The notes: generated from the letters alone by a model not told the origin. Counted from the first letter of the stretch, positions 1 to 6,072 are shown. The stretch: 6,617 nt of DNA from Candidatus Stercoripulliclostridium merdigallinarum (GCA_018714575.1 DVNF01000122.1:1-6617); one strand, 5' to 3'. Numbers and translations are program-made.

Positions 1-241
1 GTCGAACATCGGTATAGTCAACCCCGCCGAAGTCACTATGAACGGCATGGCTCCCTATGACGCTTTCTATTCGGGCGCTATCAAGTTTAAACCGTATATG
101 CAACTAGCTTTGACGACTTTCAAAAACGAAATAACTTTCTCTACCGCCGTTCGCGTGACGGACGCCGAGGAAAAAGTATTCCGCTCCTTCCTGGATAAGG
201 TCGTAGAAGAGCTGACGACATTCGCAGAAGGTAATAACTGA
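1..241 (+). CDS. C-terminal end of a condensation-domain-like acyltransferase (5' truncated)
   Basis: The reading frame is open from the window edge (first full codon at base 2) to a TGA at 239-241, giving 79 visible residues. They begin SNIGIVNPAEV, run through the segment KPYMQLALTTFKNEITFS, and end in a hydrophilic helix carrying KVVEEL. This SNxGxx start, a central strand pair and a terminal helix is how I remember the last part of NRPS condensation-like or alcohol-acyltransferase-like proteins (CoA-dependent acyltransferase superfamily). Members found outside NRPS modules are usually poorly characterised acyltransferases. The catalytic HHxxxD motif would lie upstream and cannot be seen, so activity and substrate are unknown. 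Internal ATGs at 38 and 47 are in frame, but the homology-like segment starts before them, so the true start is outside the window. The gene ends about 30 bp before a strong terminator and is convergent with the sugar operon. The family assignment is from memory of motif shape and is moderate. Confidence 0.6.
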   Translation, partial: SNIGIVNPAEVTMNGMAPYDAFYSGAIKFKPYMQLALTTFKNEITFSTAVRVTDAEEKVFRSFLDKVVEELTTFAEGNN

Positions 242-273
242 TTTAAAATTAATTTTATATCCATATCCGATAG

Positions 274-304
274 AAAAGCCCCGTGCAACGCACCGGGGCT
301 TTTT
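274..304. terminator. Bidirectional intrinsic terminator between convergent genes
   Basis: The arms are AAAAGCCCCG (274-283) and CGGGGCTTTT (294-303), with a loop of about 10 nt that could pair further. On the + strand the stem is followed by a T run (300-304), suiting the acyltransferase gene that ends at 241. Read on the - strand it ends in GGGGCTTTTC, with a four-T run, and lies about 40 bp beyond the stop codon of the symporter at 345. It can therefore serve both convergent transcripts. The downstream T run is stronger on the + strand. Confidence 0.88.
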
Positions 305-344
305 CCATGCCTGTTATTTGTTATTTCAGCTTTTTAGCTCTGTC

Positions 345-1787
345 TTAATCGTCGCCTTGCGGCATCGAAATAAGTTTTTCGTCCTCGTCGGTCTTGTTTA
401 GTTTTGCCTGCATGTCCGCGACCTCTTTTTTGCCGAGGTTATAGATCAATATAAACGAAACGAACATTATCACAGCGCCTATCAACATCAATCCGATACT
501 CATTTTTACCATGGCTTCGGGGACGCCCGGATCTTGATTGCCTATCGGATCGGCTTGCGGATTATATCCTACCGCCTGCATACACAATAACGGTAACGAC
601 AACGACACGCCCTGAGCTATTTTTCTGAACAGACTGTACATGGCATAGACAGAACCTTCCTCGCGCATGCCTGTTTTTAATTGTTGATAGTCTATACAGT
701 CGTTTACCATAGCCCAAGTTATCAGGTTGAACATTCCGCCGCCCGATTGTATCAGCATCAGTCCCACGATATAGATTATCATTCCCGTCTGATTGCCGGG
801 AATGGGTATACATAGCATGACTACCGCCGCGACTATGCTGAGGGCGAACGGCATGCCTACCGAATATTTTTTGCCGAACTTAGCCACCAGCTTTGATGTA
901 AACGGAATAAAGAACACCATCGGCAGATAAGAAATTATCGTAGCGACGGAGATCATGTCGGTATTATGGAAATGGATCTGGAACAACCATTTCGCCGTCT
1001 GAGTGCTGGACAGAAAAAAGACTATCGAAGCGAACGACGCAAGGCACAGCGCCAACAACGGTCTGTTGGTGATAAAGCCTTTCAGCGTTTTTAAATAATT
1101 GATTTTTTCACGTCTTTCGGGCGGTACGACTACGCGTTCCGTAGTCATCTTTATACACAAAATATAAACCGCCAAAGCGACTGCGCCCATAGCCAAAGCT
1201 ACCCAAATCAAAATGTCGCCGTTTAAGTTTTGGTTATCGTCATACAACAATAGAGGCAGCAGCATACTGATACCGCCGCCGATCGCGGCGCCTATCGAGC
1301 GCCAAGTCGATAACGAAGTCCGTTCCAAAGGATCGGCGGTAATTGCTGCCGACAACGATCCGTAAGGCACGTTCATCAGCGTATAGCAAATGTCCCACAG
1401 CAAATAAGTAACAATGCACAAGGTTACTTTCAGCCACAACGCGGCGTTCGGCACCGGTAAAAAGACCAACGCCCCCGTCACCGTCAGCCCGATCGCCGCA
1501 ATAGACATCCACGGTTTGAATTTTGAACCGCTGCGTCCTATGCGAACCGAATCCATGATCCCGCCCATTATCGGATCGTTTACGCCGTCCCAAACTTTCG
1601 TTACGATGATTATAACCGACCAAATGGCGCCGGGAATACCGATATATTGGGTATAAAAGTCCAACATAAACGCCGAAATCAGCGAAAAGCTCAGATTACA
1701 GCCCAGATCCCCCAACGCATATCCTATTTTATCTCGGATACCGAACGGGCGCACGTCTTTTCTGATGTCAAATCCGGTTGCTTCCAT
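345..1787 (-). CDS. GPH-family (MelB-like) cation:sugar symporter, MFS superfamily
   Basis: This 480-residue inner-membrane protein is predicted to carry an oligosaccharide or glycoside into the cell with a cation, and has the usual family length with about 12 hydrophobic segments. Family marks are GYALGDLG (22-29), the helix II signature VWDGVNDPIMGGIMD (65-79), MNVPYGSL (138-145), and the late-loop segment DYQQLKTGMREEG (366-378). D67, N70 and D71 line up with the Asp55/Asn58/Asp59 cation site of E. coli MelB. N139 stands where I recall MelB having Asp124, as in many non-melibiose relatives. The tail (451-480) is charged and cytoplasmic. The gene starts at an ATG 44 bp after the GH2 stop codon, and its ribosome binding site is duplicated (see 1796-1815). 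No promoter is visible in the gap, so it is probably co-transcribed with the GH2 gene. The substrate is inferred from that neighbour to be a beta-galactoside or similar; it cannot be read from the sequence. Confidence 0.93.
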   Translation of the reverse strand: MEATGFDIRKDVRPFGIRDKIGYALGDLGCNLSFSLISAFMLDFYTQYIGIPGAIWSVIIIVTKVWDGVNDPIMGGIMDSVRIGRSGSKFKPWMSIAAIGLTVTGALVFLPVPNAALWLKVTLCIVTYLLWDICYTLMNVPYGSLSAAITADPLERTSLSTWRSIGAAIGGGISMLLPLLLYDDNQNLNGDILIWVALAMGAVALAVYILCIKMTTERVVVPPERREKINYLKTLKGFITNRPLLALCLASFASIVFFLSSTQTAKWLFQIHFHNTDMISVATIISYLPMVFFIPFTSKLVAKFGKKYSVGMPFALSIVAAVVMLCIPIPGNQTGMIIYIVGLMLIQSGGGMFNLITWAMVNDCIDYQQLKTGMREEGSVYAMYSLFRKIAQGVSLSLPLLCMQAVGYNPQADPIGNQDPGVPEAMVKMSIGLMLIGAVIMFVSFILIYNLGKKEVADMQAKLNKTDEDEKLISMPQGDD

Positions 1788-1795
1788 GGTAATTA

Positions 1796-1815
1796 CTTCT
1801 CCTTTCTTCTCCTTT
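1796..1815 (-). promoter_or_regulatory. Tandemly duplicated Shine-Dalgarno element before the symporter
   Basis: On the - strand the decamer AAAGGAGAAG occurs twice with no gap (1815-1806 and 1805-1796). Each copy holds an AGGAG core. The proximal core ends 11 nt before the ATG at 1787 and the distal one 21 nt before, so only the proximal copy is placed to act as the ribosome binding site. The distal copy could be a standby site or simply a slippage duplication. Confidence 0.75.
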
Positions 1816-1831
1816 CGGCGGTGCCGATCAC

Positions 1832-3970
1832 CTATTTTTTAATCGTTTGCAGGTATCTGTCTACCATACCGACCATCTGTTCGTCCAATTTTACGAAAGG
1901 CAGTTTTAACAGCGTTTTGACCCTGAAAGGCTTTATCAACGCCAACAGGAACGCGGGCACTTTATTCCCGATAAACTTTTTAATCAGACTCTGCACTTCG
2001 GCGTTTTTCAACAAATCGCCAACCTTGTCGGCGGTGCTGAAACGCGTGGGGTCGATCTCGTCCGAATCGGAGGCGAACCAATTCCTGACGAAACTGCCTG
2101 CGTCCGCCGGCATACGGTATTCGCCGGGTTCTTCCGTAACTCCTTCTATTTCCAACACGTCGGAAACCCCGTCGGCAGTGGCCTTTACTACGTTTTTGCC
2201 CGGCTGTAACGGTACGTTTTCAAATCGGAATACATGCGCGCCGGATTGCTCCGCAACATATTCTCCCACCTCTAATTTAACAGTATCGGCATTACTGTAT
2301 ACTTTGATTTCGGAATCCCCTGTCTTGCGTTTCAGATACCTTGAACCGGCTATCTTTACAAACGGTTCGTCCGACCAATACGCTTTGTAAACGTAAAAAG
2401 CGTCCTTTTTTATCTTTCTGTCAAAGGTCACCAGACCTTTGTTGTTTCTGCCGCGCACTCCGCCTTCGTTCCTTGCGGCAGAACCGAAATCGAACATGTT
2501 CCAGACATAGCTGCCCCACATCCAATCGGCAGATACGATCCTTTCAATATAATTTTCATGGTATACGGCTTGGTAAGATTCCGAATAGTCGCCGGGTACG
2601 GGTGAGGAATTTTGATACCTGACGATACCCTCTGCGCCGTATTCGGACAAACACAGCTTTTTGTCCGGAGCCGTTTCCCTCCATTTTGTCAGCCACTTAT
2701 CCAGATCGCGGAAGGTACCTGCGTACCAGCCGAAATAGTGGTTATATCCCAAAATATCGGTAATTGAATTCAGCTCCGAAGTCGGAGGGCACATCGACAC
2801 CGCCGCCAACGCGGTCAGACGGCTGTCGTCCATGCTCTTTGCCAAAGCGTTCAATTCCGTCAAAGCTTTTTTCAGACCTTTGCTTTCGCCGGCAATTGTG
2901 ATCTCGTTGGAAATACTCCAACAGAAAATCGAAGGGTGGTTCTTCGCCTGCAATATCAGCTCCGACAGCTGCGACAGCGCGTTTTGTTGCCTTTTTTTCG
3001 AAAACCTGGAGATCACGGGAACTTCCGCCCATACCAACAACCCCGCGCGGTCGCAAAGCGTGTAAAAATAATCGGAATGTTGGTAGTGCGCAAGTCTGAC
3101 CGAATTGGCTCCGACTTCCTTTATCAGACGGATGTCCTCTTCGTGCATTTCCGCGGTCAAAGCGTTGCCTACGCCCTCTCTGTCCTGGTGACGAGATACG
3201 CCTTTTAATTTAAGATGCTTGCCGTTTAGGAAAAAGCCTTTGTCCGCGTCAACGGAAAAATACCTGAACGCCGTTTCCACCTGAACGGAATCGCCGCCGT
3301 CTATAGCCGCCTTTAACGTATACAAGTAAGGATTTTCCGTATCCCACAATATCGGGGAATCGATGCGGATAACCGCCTTGCCGCCTATGCCATGGGCTGA
3401 GGCGACAGCCTGTCCCGCTCCGTCGCACAAAGTAAAGCTGACTTTGCTGTCGTTCGCGCTTTCGGATACCTTATATTCTATTTTCAGTTCCCAATAACCG
3501 TCTTTTTTGTAAGCAGTCGCCCACACTCCGACGCCGTTTTCGGTCGGCAAGAAATGCTTTTCCGGTACTATAATTAGATTTACCCCGCGGTACAGACCTC
3601 CGTAAAAAGTAAAGTCAGCCATGGTGGGGTATACCGAATCGTCGGGCGAATTGTCCACGGCGATTTCAAGTTCGGCTCCGTCATGTATTTTCCCGGTCAG
3701 CTCCGTCCAAAATGCCGAATAGCCGCCTCTGTGACTGCATAATTTTTCTCCGTCCAAATAGACTTCGGCAACGGAATTTGCCGCCAAAACTTCCAAATAA
3801 CATACTCCTTCCACCTCGGAAAGCGTGCGCGAATATACTGCGCGCGTTCTAAGATACGCCTCCGCCGAGCCCTGTCCGTCCAGATTGTTCCACGTATGCG
3901 GCAGGTTGACGACGCAATCTTTGCCGTCCGTTTTAAATCGCCAGTTTTCGTTTAAATTGATTCTTTTCAT
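1832..3970 (-). CDS. Glycoside hydrolase family 2 protein, beta-galactosidase type, cytoplasmic
   Basis: This 712-residue retaining beta-glycosidase has domains in the usual GH2 order: sugar-binding beta-sandwich (about 1-150), immunoglobulin-like domain (about 155-240), TIM barrel (about 245-535), a further beta domain (about 545-612), and a helical C-terminal tail (about 615-712). GH2 signature 1 is NSVRLAHYQHSDYFYTL (289-305). Signature 2 is KNHPSIFCWSISNE (343-356), making E356 the acid/base. The nucleophile is E443 in LSEYGAEG (441-448). WNMFDF (490-495) is typical of beta-galactosidase-like members. An NxK pattern (509-511) resembles the beta-glucuronidase motif, but I recall similar residues in many galactosidases, so it does not settle the substrate. 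There is no signal peptide. The ATG at 3970 is preferred because GGGAG lies 7 nt upstream and the protein then begins MKRINLNENWRF; a TTG at 3997 adds nine residues without support. It is the first gene of an operon with the GPH symporter, which fits import followed by cytoplasmic hydrolysis. Confidence 0.92.
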   Translation of the reverse strand: MKRINLNENWRFKTDGKDCVVNLPHTWNNLDGQGSAEAYLRTRAVYSRTLSEVEGVCYLEVLAANSVAEVYLDGEKLCSHRGGYSAFWTELTGKIHDGAELEIAVDNSPDDSVYPTMADFTFYGGLYRGVNLIIVPEKHFLPTENGVGVWATAYKKDGYWELKIEYKVSESANDSKVSFTLCDGAGQAVASAHGIGGKAVIRIDSPILWDTENPYLYTLKAAIDGGDSVQVETAFRYFSVDADKGFFLNGKHLKLKGVSRHQDREGVGNALTAEMHEEDIRLIKEVGANSVRLAHYQHSDYFYTLCDRAGLLVWAEVPVISRFSKKRQQNALSQLSELILQAKNHPSIFCWSISNEITIAGESKGLKKALTELNALAKSMDDSRLTALAAVSMCPPTSELNSITDILGYNHYFGWYAGTFRDLDKWLTKWRETAPDKKLCLSEYGAEGIVRYQNSSPVPGDYSESYQAVYHENYIERIVSADWMWGSYVWNMFDFGSAARNEGGVRGRNNKGLVTFDRKIKKDAFYVYKAYWSDEPFVKIAGSRYLKRKTGDSEIKVYSNADTVKLEVGEYVAEQSGAHVFRFENVPLQPGKNVVKATADGVSDVLEIEGVTEEPGEYRMPADAGSFVRNWFASDSDEIDPTRFSTADKVGDLLKNAEVQSLIKKFIGNKVPAFLLALIKPFRVKTLLKLPFVKLDEQMVGMVDRYLQTIKK

Positions 3971-3984
3971 GGTGTTTCTCCCGT

Positions 3985-3998
3985 TTTGCCGAGGCAAA
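3985..3998. promoter_or_regulatory. Candidate operator palindrome in the GH2 leader
   Basis: TTTGCCGAGGCAAA is a perfect 6+6 inverted repeat with a 2-bp centre. It lies about 25 bp downstream of the predicted GH2 start site and just upstream of the ribosome binding site. Its position suits a repressor roadblock. In RNA it could form only a small 5-bp hairpin. The nonamer CGGCAAAAC of its - strand edge (3991-3983) recurs upstream of the promoter (4080-4072). No regulator gene is in the window, so its role is inferred. Confidence 0.35.
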
Positions 3999-4027
3999 CA
4001 AATGATATTCTAGTTATATGCAGTTAT

Positions 4028-4056
4028 ATTATATTATTTATTTAAGCCCTTTTCAA
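4028..4056 (-). promoter_or_regulatory. SigA-type promoter of the GH2-symporter operon
   Basis: On the - strand a -35 TTGAAA (4056-4051), a 17-bp spacer and a perfect -10 TATAAT (4033-4028) are present. Transcription should begin near 4021, giving a leader of about 50 nt before the ATG at 3970. Two copies of AGTTATAT (4012-4019 and 4022-4029) lie exactly 10 bp apart across the start site. Confidence 0.8.
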
Positions 4057-4087
4057 CCCCCTGTTTTACCGGTTTTGCCGCTTTACG

Positions 4088-4116
4088 TTGACTATTCGTC
4101 GGCTTTGGAATATAAT
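4088..4116 (+). promoter_or_regulatory. SigA-type promoter of thiN, placed for a leaderless transcript
   Basis: A -35 TTGACT (4088-4093), a 17-bp spacer and a perfect -10 TATAAT (4111-4116) are present. The expected start lies about 7 nt after the -10, at or within a base or two of A4123, which is the first base of the thiN ATG. There is no Shine-Dalgarno sequence between the -10 and the ATG. Confidence 0.75.
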
Positions 4117-4122
4117 CGAGAT

Positions 4123-4737
4123 ATGATACCGAAAAAAGCGGCGTTGGTACTGAACGCTCCCGAACTAAATCCCGATCTGATAACGGAAGAATATATCGTT
4201 GCGGCAGACGCCGGCTTCAGGCATGTCCGCGATAAAAAAGTAGCCGCTTTGATAGGCGATCTGGATACATTGGGAAAGGCGCCGAAAGGCATAAATTTAA
4301 TTCGGTTTCCCGTCGAAAAAAACGCTACGGACGGGGAATTGGCAATAGATTATTTGCACGAACAAGGATGCAGGTTCTTGACGATCTACGGCGCTTTCGG
4401 CGGCAAGATCGAACATATAATAGGTAATTTGAACTTGTTGGCTTACGCCGATTCGCTGGGTATTTCCGCGCATATAAACGACGGGAACATGTCGGCTTAT
4501 TTTTGTAGGAATTATATCGAAATTCCTTCCGTGAATGGCGATGAAGTTTCGATATTCCCTTTCGGCGGCAACGCCGTTGCCGCGCGTTCCGAAGGGCTGT
4601 ATTATCCCTTGAACGATTTGACTTTGGACAGTAAAAAATCGCGCGGTATTTCCAACCGCGCGACTGCCGATAAAATAGTTTTGCAAATTTCCGAGGGCGC
4701 CGTCATGATTTTATTGCGCCGCGCGAAAACCGTTTAG
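4123..4737 (+). CDS. thiN: Thiamine pyrophosphokinase
   Basis: This 204-residue cytoplasmic enzyme is predicted to transfer pyrophosphate from ATP to thiamine, giving TPP. Family motifs appear in order: AADAG (27-31, usually AADGG), GDLD (45-48, usually GDFDS with metal-binding acids), EKNATDGE (65-72, usually EKDxTDxE), GAFGGKIEH (90-98, usually GGRxDH) and GISN (175-178) near the end. The length is normal for the ThiN family. I chose the ATG at 4123 because family members start with a short stretch leading straight into the first strand (here AALVLNAP), and because the promoter ends just before it. An in-frame ATG at 4018 would place the promoter inside the gene and add 35 unlike residues. 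The gene is divergent from the GH2 operon and convergent with thiT, whose product supplies thiamine. No TPP riboswitch precedes it. The motif changes are conservative, and I expect an active enzyme. Confidence 0.9.
   Translation: MIPKKAALVLNAPELNPDLITEEYIVAADAGFRHVRDKKVAALIGDLDTLGKAPKGINLIRFPVEKNATDGELAIDYLHEQGCRFLTIYGAFGGKIEHIIGNLNLLAYADSLGISAHINDGNMSAYFCRNYIEIPSVNGDEVSIFPFGGNAVAARSEGLYYPLNDLTLDSKKSRGISNRATADKIVLQISEGAVMILLRRAKTV
4633..4663 (-). terminator. Intrinsic terminator for thiT, embedded antisense in thiN
   Basis: On the - strand TCGCGCGGT (4663-4655) pairs perfectly with ACCGCGCGA (4647-4639) around a 7-nt loop, and six T follow directly (4638-4633). This is a textbook terminator about 100 bp beyond the thiT stop codon. 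It lies within thiN codons for residues 171-181. On the + strand the hairpin is not followed by a T run, so it should act in only one direction. Confidence 0.72.
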
Positions 4738-4762
4738 TTATCTATTAAACTTTTAATTGTTT

Positions 4763-5923
4763 TTATTTGCTTTCCCCTGTCTGCGTTTCCGCCGCTTCGG
4801 AAGCGTTCGTTTTTCCGCTGTCCGTTGCGGAAGCTTCGTTCTTTCGGGAAACCGTTGCCGAATTCAACGCTCTGAGGAAGTTTTTCGACGCGAACAACGC
4901 GCAACCTGCGGCAAGCGCTATCGCCATGTCGCCGAACGCGAACGAGTTGTACAGGAAGCTCCAAGCCACCGCGCCGTAGTTTTCGGGATCGGACGAACCG
5001 AAGACGAATATACCGGAAACGACGTGCGAAAAGTATCTGATTATCACGCCGACTACGCCGCCCAACAGGATCTGTACGACGGGATATTTTTCAAACAGTT
5101 TCATGTCCTTGAACATTCCCGCCAGCCCTATAGCTCCGAAAGCTATCGGGTAGTCCAACAAAAACTGTACCGGGTGAGTAAACCAAGGCGCTTGGATAAA
5201 TTGCAAAAAGCCGTAAATGACTCCCGCCATGACGCCTTTCCTGATACCGTACATATAGGAAAACACCATCAACGGCAGCAAAGACGCCAAGGTTATCGAA
5301 CCGCCCTGGGGCAGTTGTAAAAACCTGATGTAGGACAGAGCAAAGCTCATCGCTATGCACAGCGCGGCATAGACGATACCTTTGGAATCCAACGGTTTGG
5401 TTTTTTTACCGCAGAATACCGCGATCAAGACTATTGCGGCTATCAACAAGACGGTGTACAGGTATAATTGTACTTCGTCCCATACCGTTCTTTCGACGTA
5501 TCCGGCGCCGGAATAATTGACCATCGTGCCGATAAACAGTGCCAAAATACCTACGCCTATCACTGCAACTGATATTTTAGCGAACAGCGGCGAAGCCGAA
5601 GGCTTTACTACGGCTACGATCAGCGCTGCCACCACCATTGCCAACATAACGGCAAGGATGACGACTATCGGAATAAAGGTATTCATATCTTCGATACCGT
5701 CTTCCGACAGCTTCAATACCATCAGCAACACGATCAAGCCTATCGCATAGCCCGCGGCAAAAGCCATAGCTTGTTTCGGGAAAATGCGGTAGTTTTCGGG
5801 ACGGAACTTTTTCAGCAAAATGCCGATAACCGTACCGACGACAAACAACGCTACTGTCAGATACAGAGCGACTGTCGCAGCTTTTTCGAACGCCGACAGC
5901 GTTTCAAAAGGATCTGTAAACAT
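4763..5923 (-). CDS. thiT: Thiamine-specific ECF transporter S component with extra N-terminal membrane domain
   Basis: This 386-residue membrane protein binds thiamine and works with the shared EcfA/EcfA'/EcfT module, which is not in the window. The ThiT domain spans about 176-347. Recognisable segments are QGGSITLASLLPL (206-218), YGIRKGVMAGVIYGFLQFI (225-243), HPVQFLLDYPIAFGAIGLAG (250-269), RYFSHVVSGI (296-305) and WSFLYNS (321-327). D257-Y258 and H300/G304 are my tentative matches to thiamine-contacting residues of L. lactis ThiT. Ahead of this domain are about five hydrophobic helices (near 13-37, 50-70, 81-106, 112-135 and 150-170) that are absent from the usual ThiT of about 180-200 residues. 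The tail (348-386) is polar and rich in Ala, Ser, Thr and Glu. The ATG is preceded by GGAGGAG ending 6 nt upstream. A TPP riboswitch controls the gene, supporting thiamine as the substrate. It is convergent with thiN. The family call is firm; the role of the N-terminal half is unknown. Confidence 0.92.
   Translation of the reverse strand: MFTDPFETLSAFEKAATVALYLTVALFVVGTVIGILLKKFRPENYRIFPKQAMAFAAGYAIGLIVLLMVLKLSEDGIEDMNTFIPIVVILAVMLAMVVAALIVAVVKPSASPLFAKISVAVIGVGILALFIGTMVNYSGAGYVERTVWDEVQLYLYTVLLIAAIVLIAVFCGKKTKPLDSKGIVYAALCIAMSFALSYIRFLQLPQGGSITLASLLPLMVFSYMYGIRKGVMAGVIYGFLQFIQAPWFTHPVQFLLDYPIAFGAIGLAGMFKDMKLFEKYPVVQILLGGVVGVIIRYFSHVVSGIFVFGSSDPENYGAVAWSFLYNSFAFGDMAIALAAGCALFASKNFLRALNSATVSRKNEASATDSGKTNASEAAETQTGESK
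4793..4814 (+). terminator. Weak candidate terminator for thiN inside the thiT coding region
   Basis: On the + strand CGCTT (4793-4797) and AAGCG (4801-4805) form a 5-bp stem with a CGG loop, followed after UUCG by five T (4810-4814). It lies about 55 bp after the thiN stop codon and overlaps the region encoding the polar tail of ThiT. The short stem and the gap before the T run make it a weak candidate. I see nothing better for thiN in the 25-bp intergenic gap. Confidence 0.3.
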
Positions 5924-5955
5924 GATTTCTCCTCCGCCGAGAGTCGAAATAACGC

Positions 5956-5983
5956 AAAAAACCTCAAGCGAGATTACTTGAGG
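5956..5983 (-). terminator. Riboswitch-controlled intrinsic terminator upstream of thiT
   Basis: On the - strand CCTCAAG (5983-5977) pairs with CTTGAGG (5968-5962) around an 8-nt loop TAATCTCG, and six T follow (5961-5956). It lies between the TPP aptamer and the thiT ribosome binding site, as expected for the expression platform of a transcription-terminating riboswitch. Its 5' arm and loop are complementary to conserved parts of the aptamer. Confidence 0.88.
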
Positions 5984-5992
5984 CGTCCAAAA

Positions 5993-6072
5993 ATTGCGCT
6001 CCTTACGCGGGCGTAAACCCGGTCAAGTTCGAAGGGTGTAATCTCAGGCGTCAACGCCACCCCCGGCATTTA
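5993..6072 (-). promoter_or_regulatory. TPP riboswitch aptamer (THI-box) controlling thiT
   Basis: On the - strand the conserved THI-box elements occur in order. GGGTG pairs with CACCC (P2). A compact P3, GGCG-UUGA-CGCC, follows. Then come CTGAGA, ACCCTT, GAACTTGA (consensus GAACCTGA), and a CGGG/CCCG stem whose loop side reads GGGTTTACGCCC. The aptamer ends in GCGTAAGGA (consensus GCGNAGGGA). AT-rich flanks can close P1. TPP binding should favour the terminator at 5956-5983 and lower thiT expression when TPP is plentiful. Loop 5 differs from the common TAAT-type sequence, but the overall match is convincing. Confidence 0.93.

Noticed and set aside
328..339. AGCT-TTTT-AGCT inverted repeat near the end of the symporter gene
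   Set aside because: The 4-bp stem is too weak to matter, and the strong terminator at 274-304 accounts for the region.
1647..2390. Long + strand open frame opposite the symporter and GH2 genes
   Set aside because: It runs antisense across two well-supported genes, has a composition unlike a real protein, and shows no recognisable motif.
1832..3970. Assigning the GH2 enzyme as a beta-glucuronidase from its NxK-like motif
   Set aside because: The surrounding residues also fit beta-galactosidase-type GH2 proteins, and the motif alone cannot decide the substrate.
3971..3997. Earlier TTG start for the GH2 gene
   Set aside because: The ATG at 3970 has GGGAG at a 7-nt distance and gives the normal N-terminus of the family. 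The TTG start has no such support.
4018..4122. A 35-residue N-terminal extension of thiN from an ATG at 4018
   Set aside because: It would overlap the GH2 promoter and place the strong thiN promoter inside the gene. It has no ribosome binding site, and the extra residues do not resemble the family.
4738..4762. Possible terminator in the gap between thiN and thiT
   Set aside because: Only short AT inverted repeats (GTTTA/TAAAC, ATTAAA/TTTAAT) are present. They are too unstable for an intrinsic terminator, and a much better one for thiT exists at 4633-4663.
4757..5320. Open frame on the + strand opposite thiT
   Set aside because: It is a very Arg- and Gln-rich translation typical of the complement of a hydrophobic gene, with no start signal or family resemblance.
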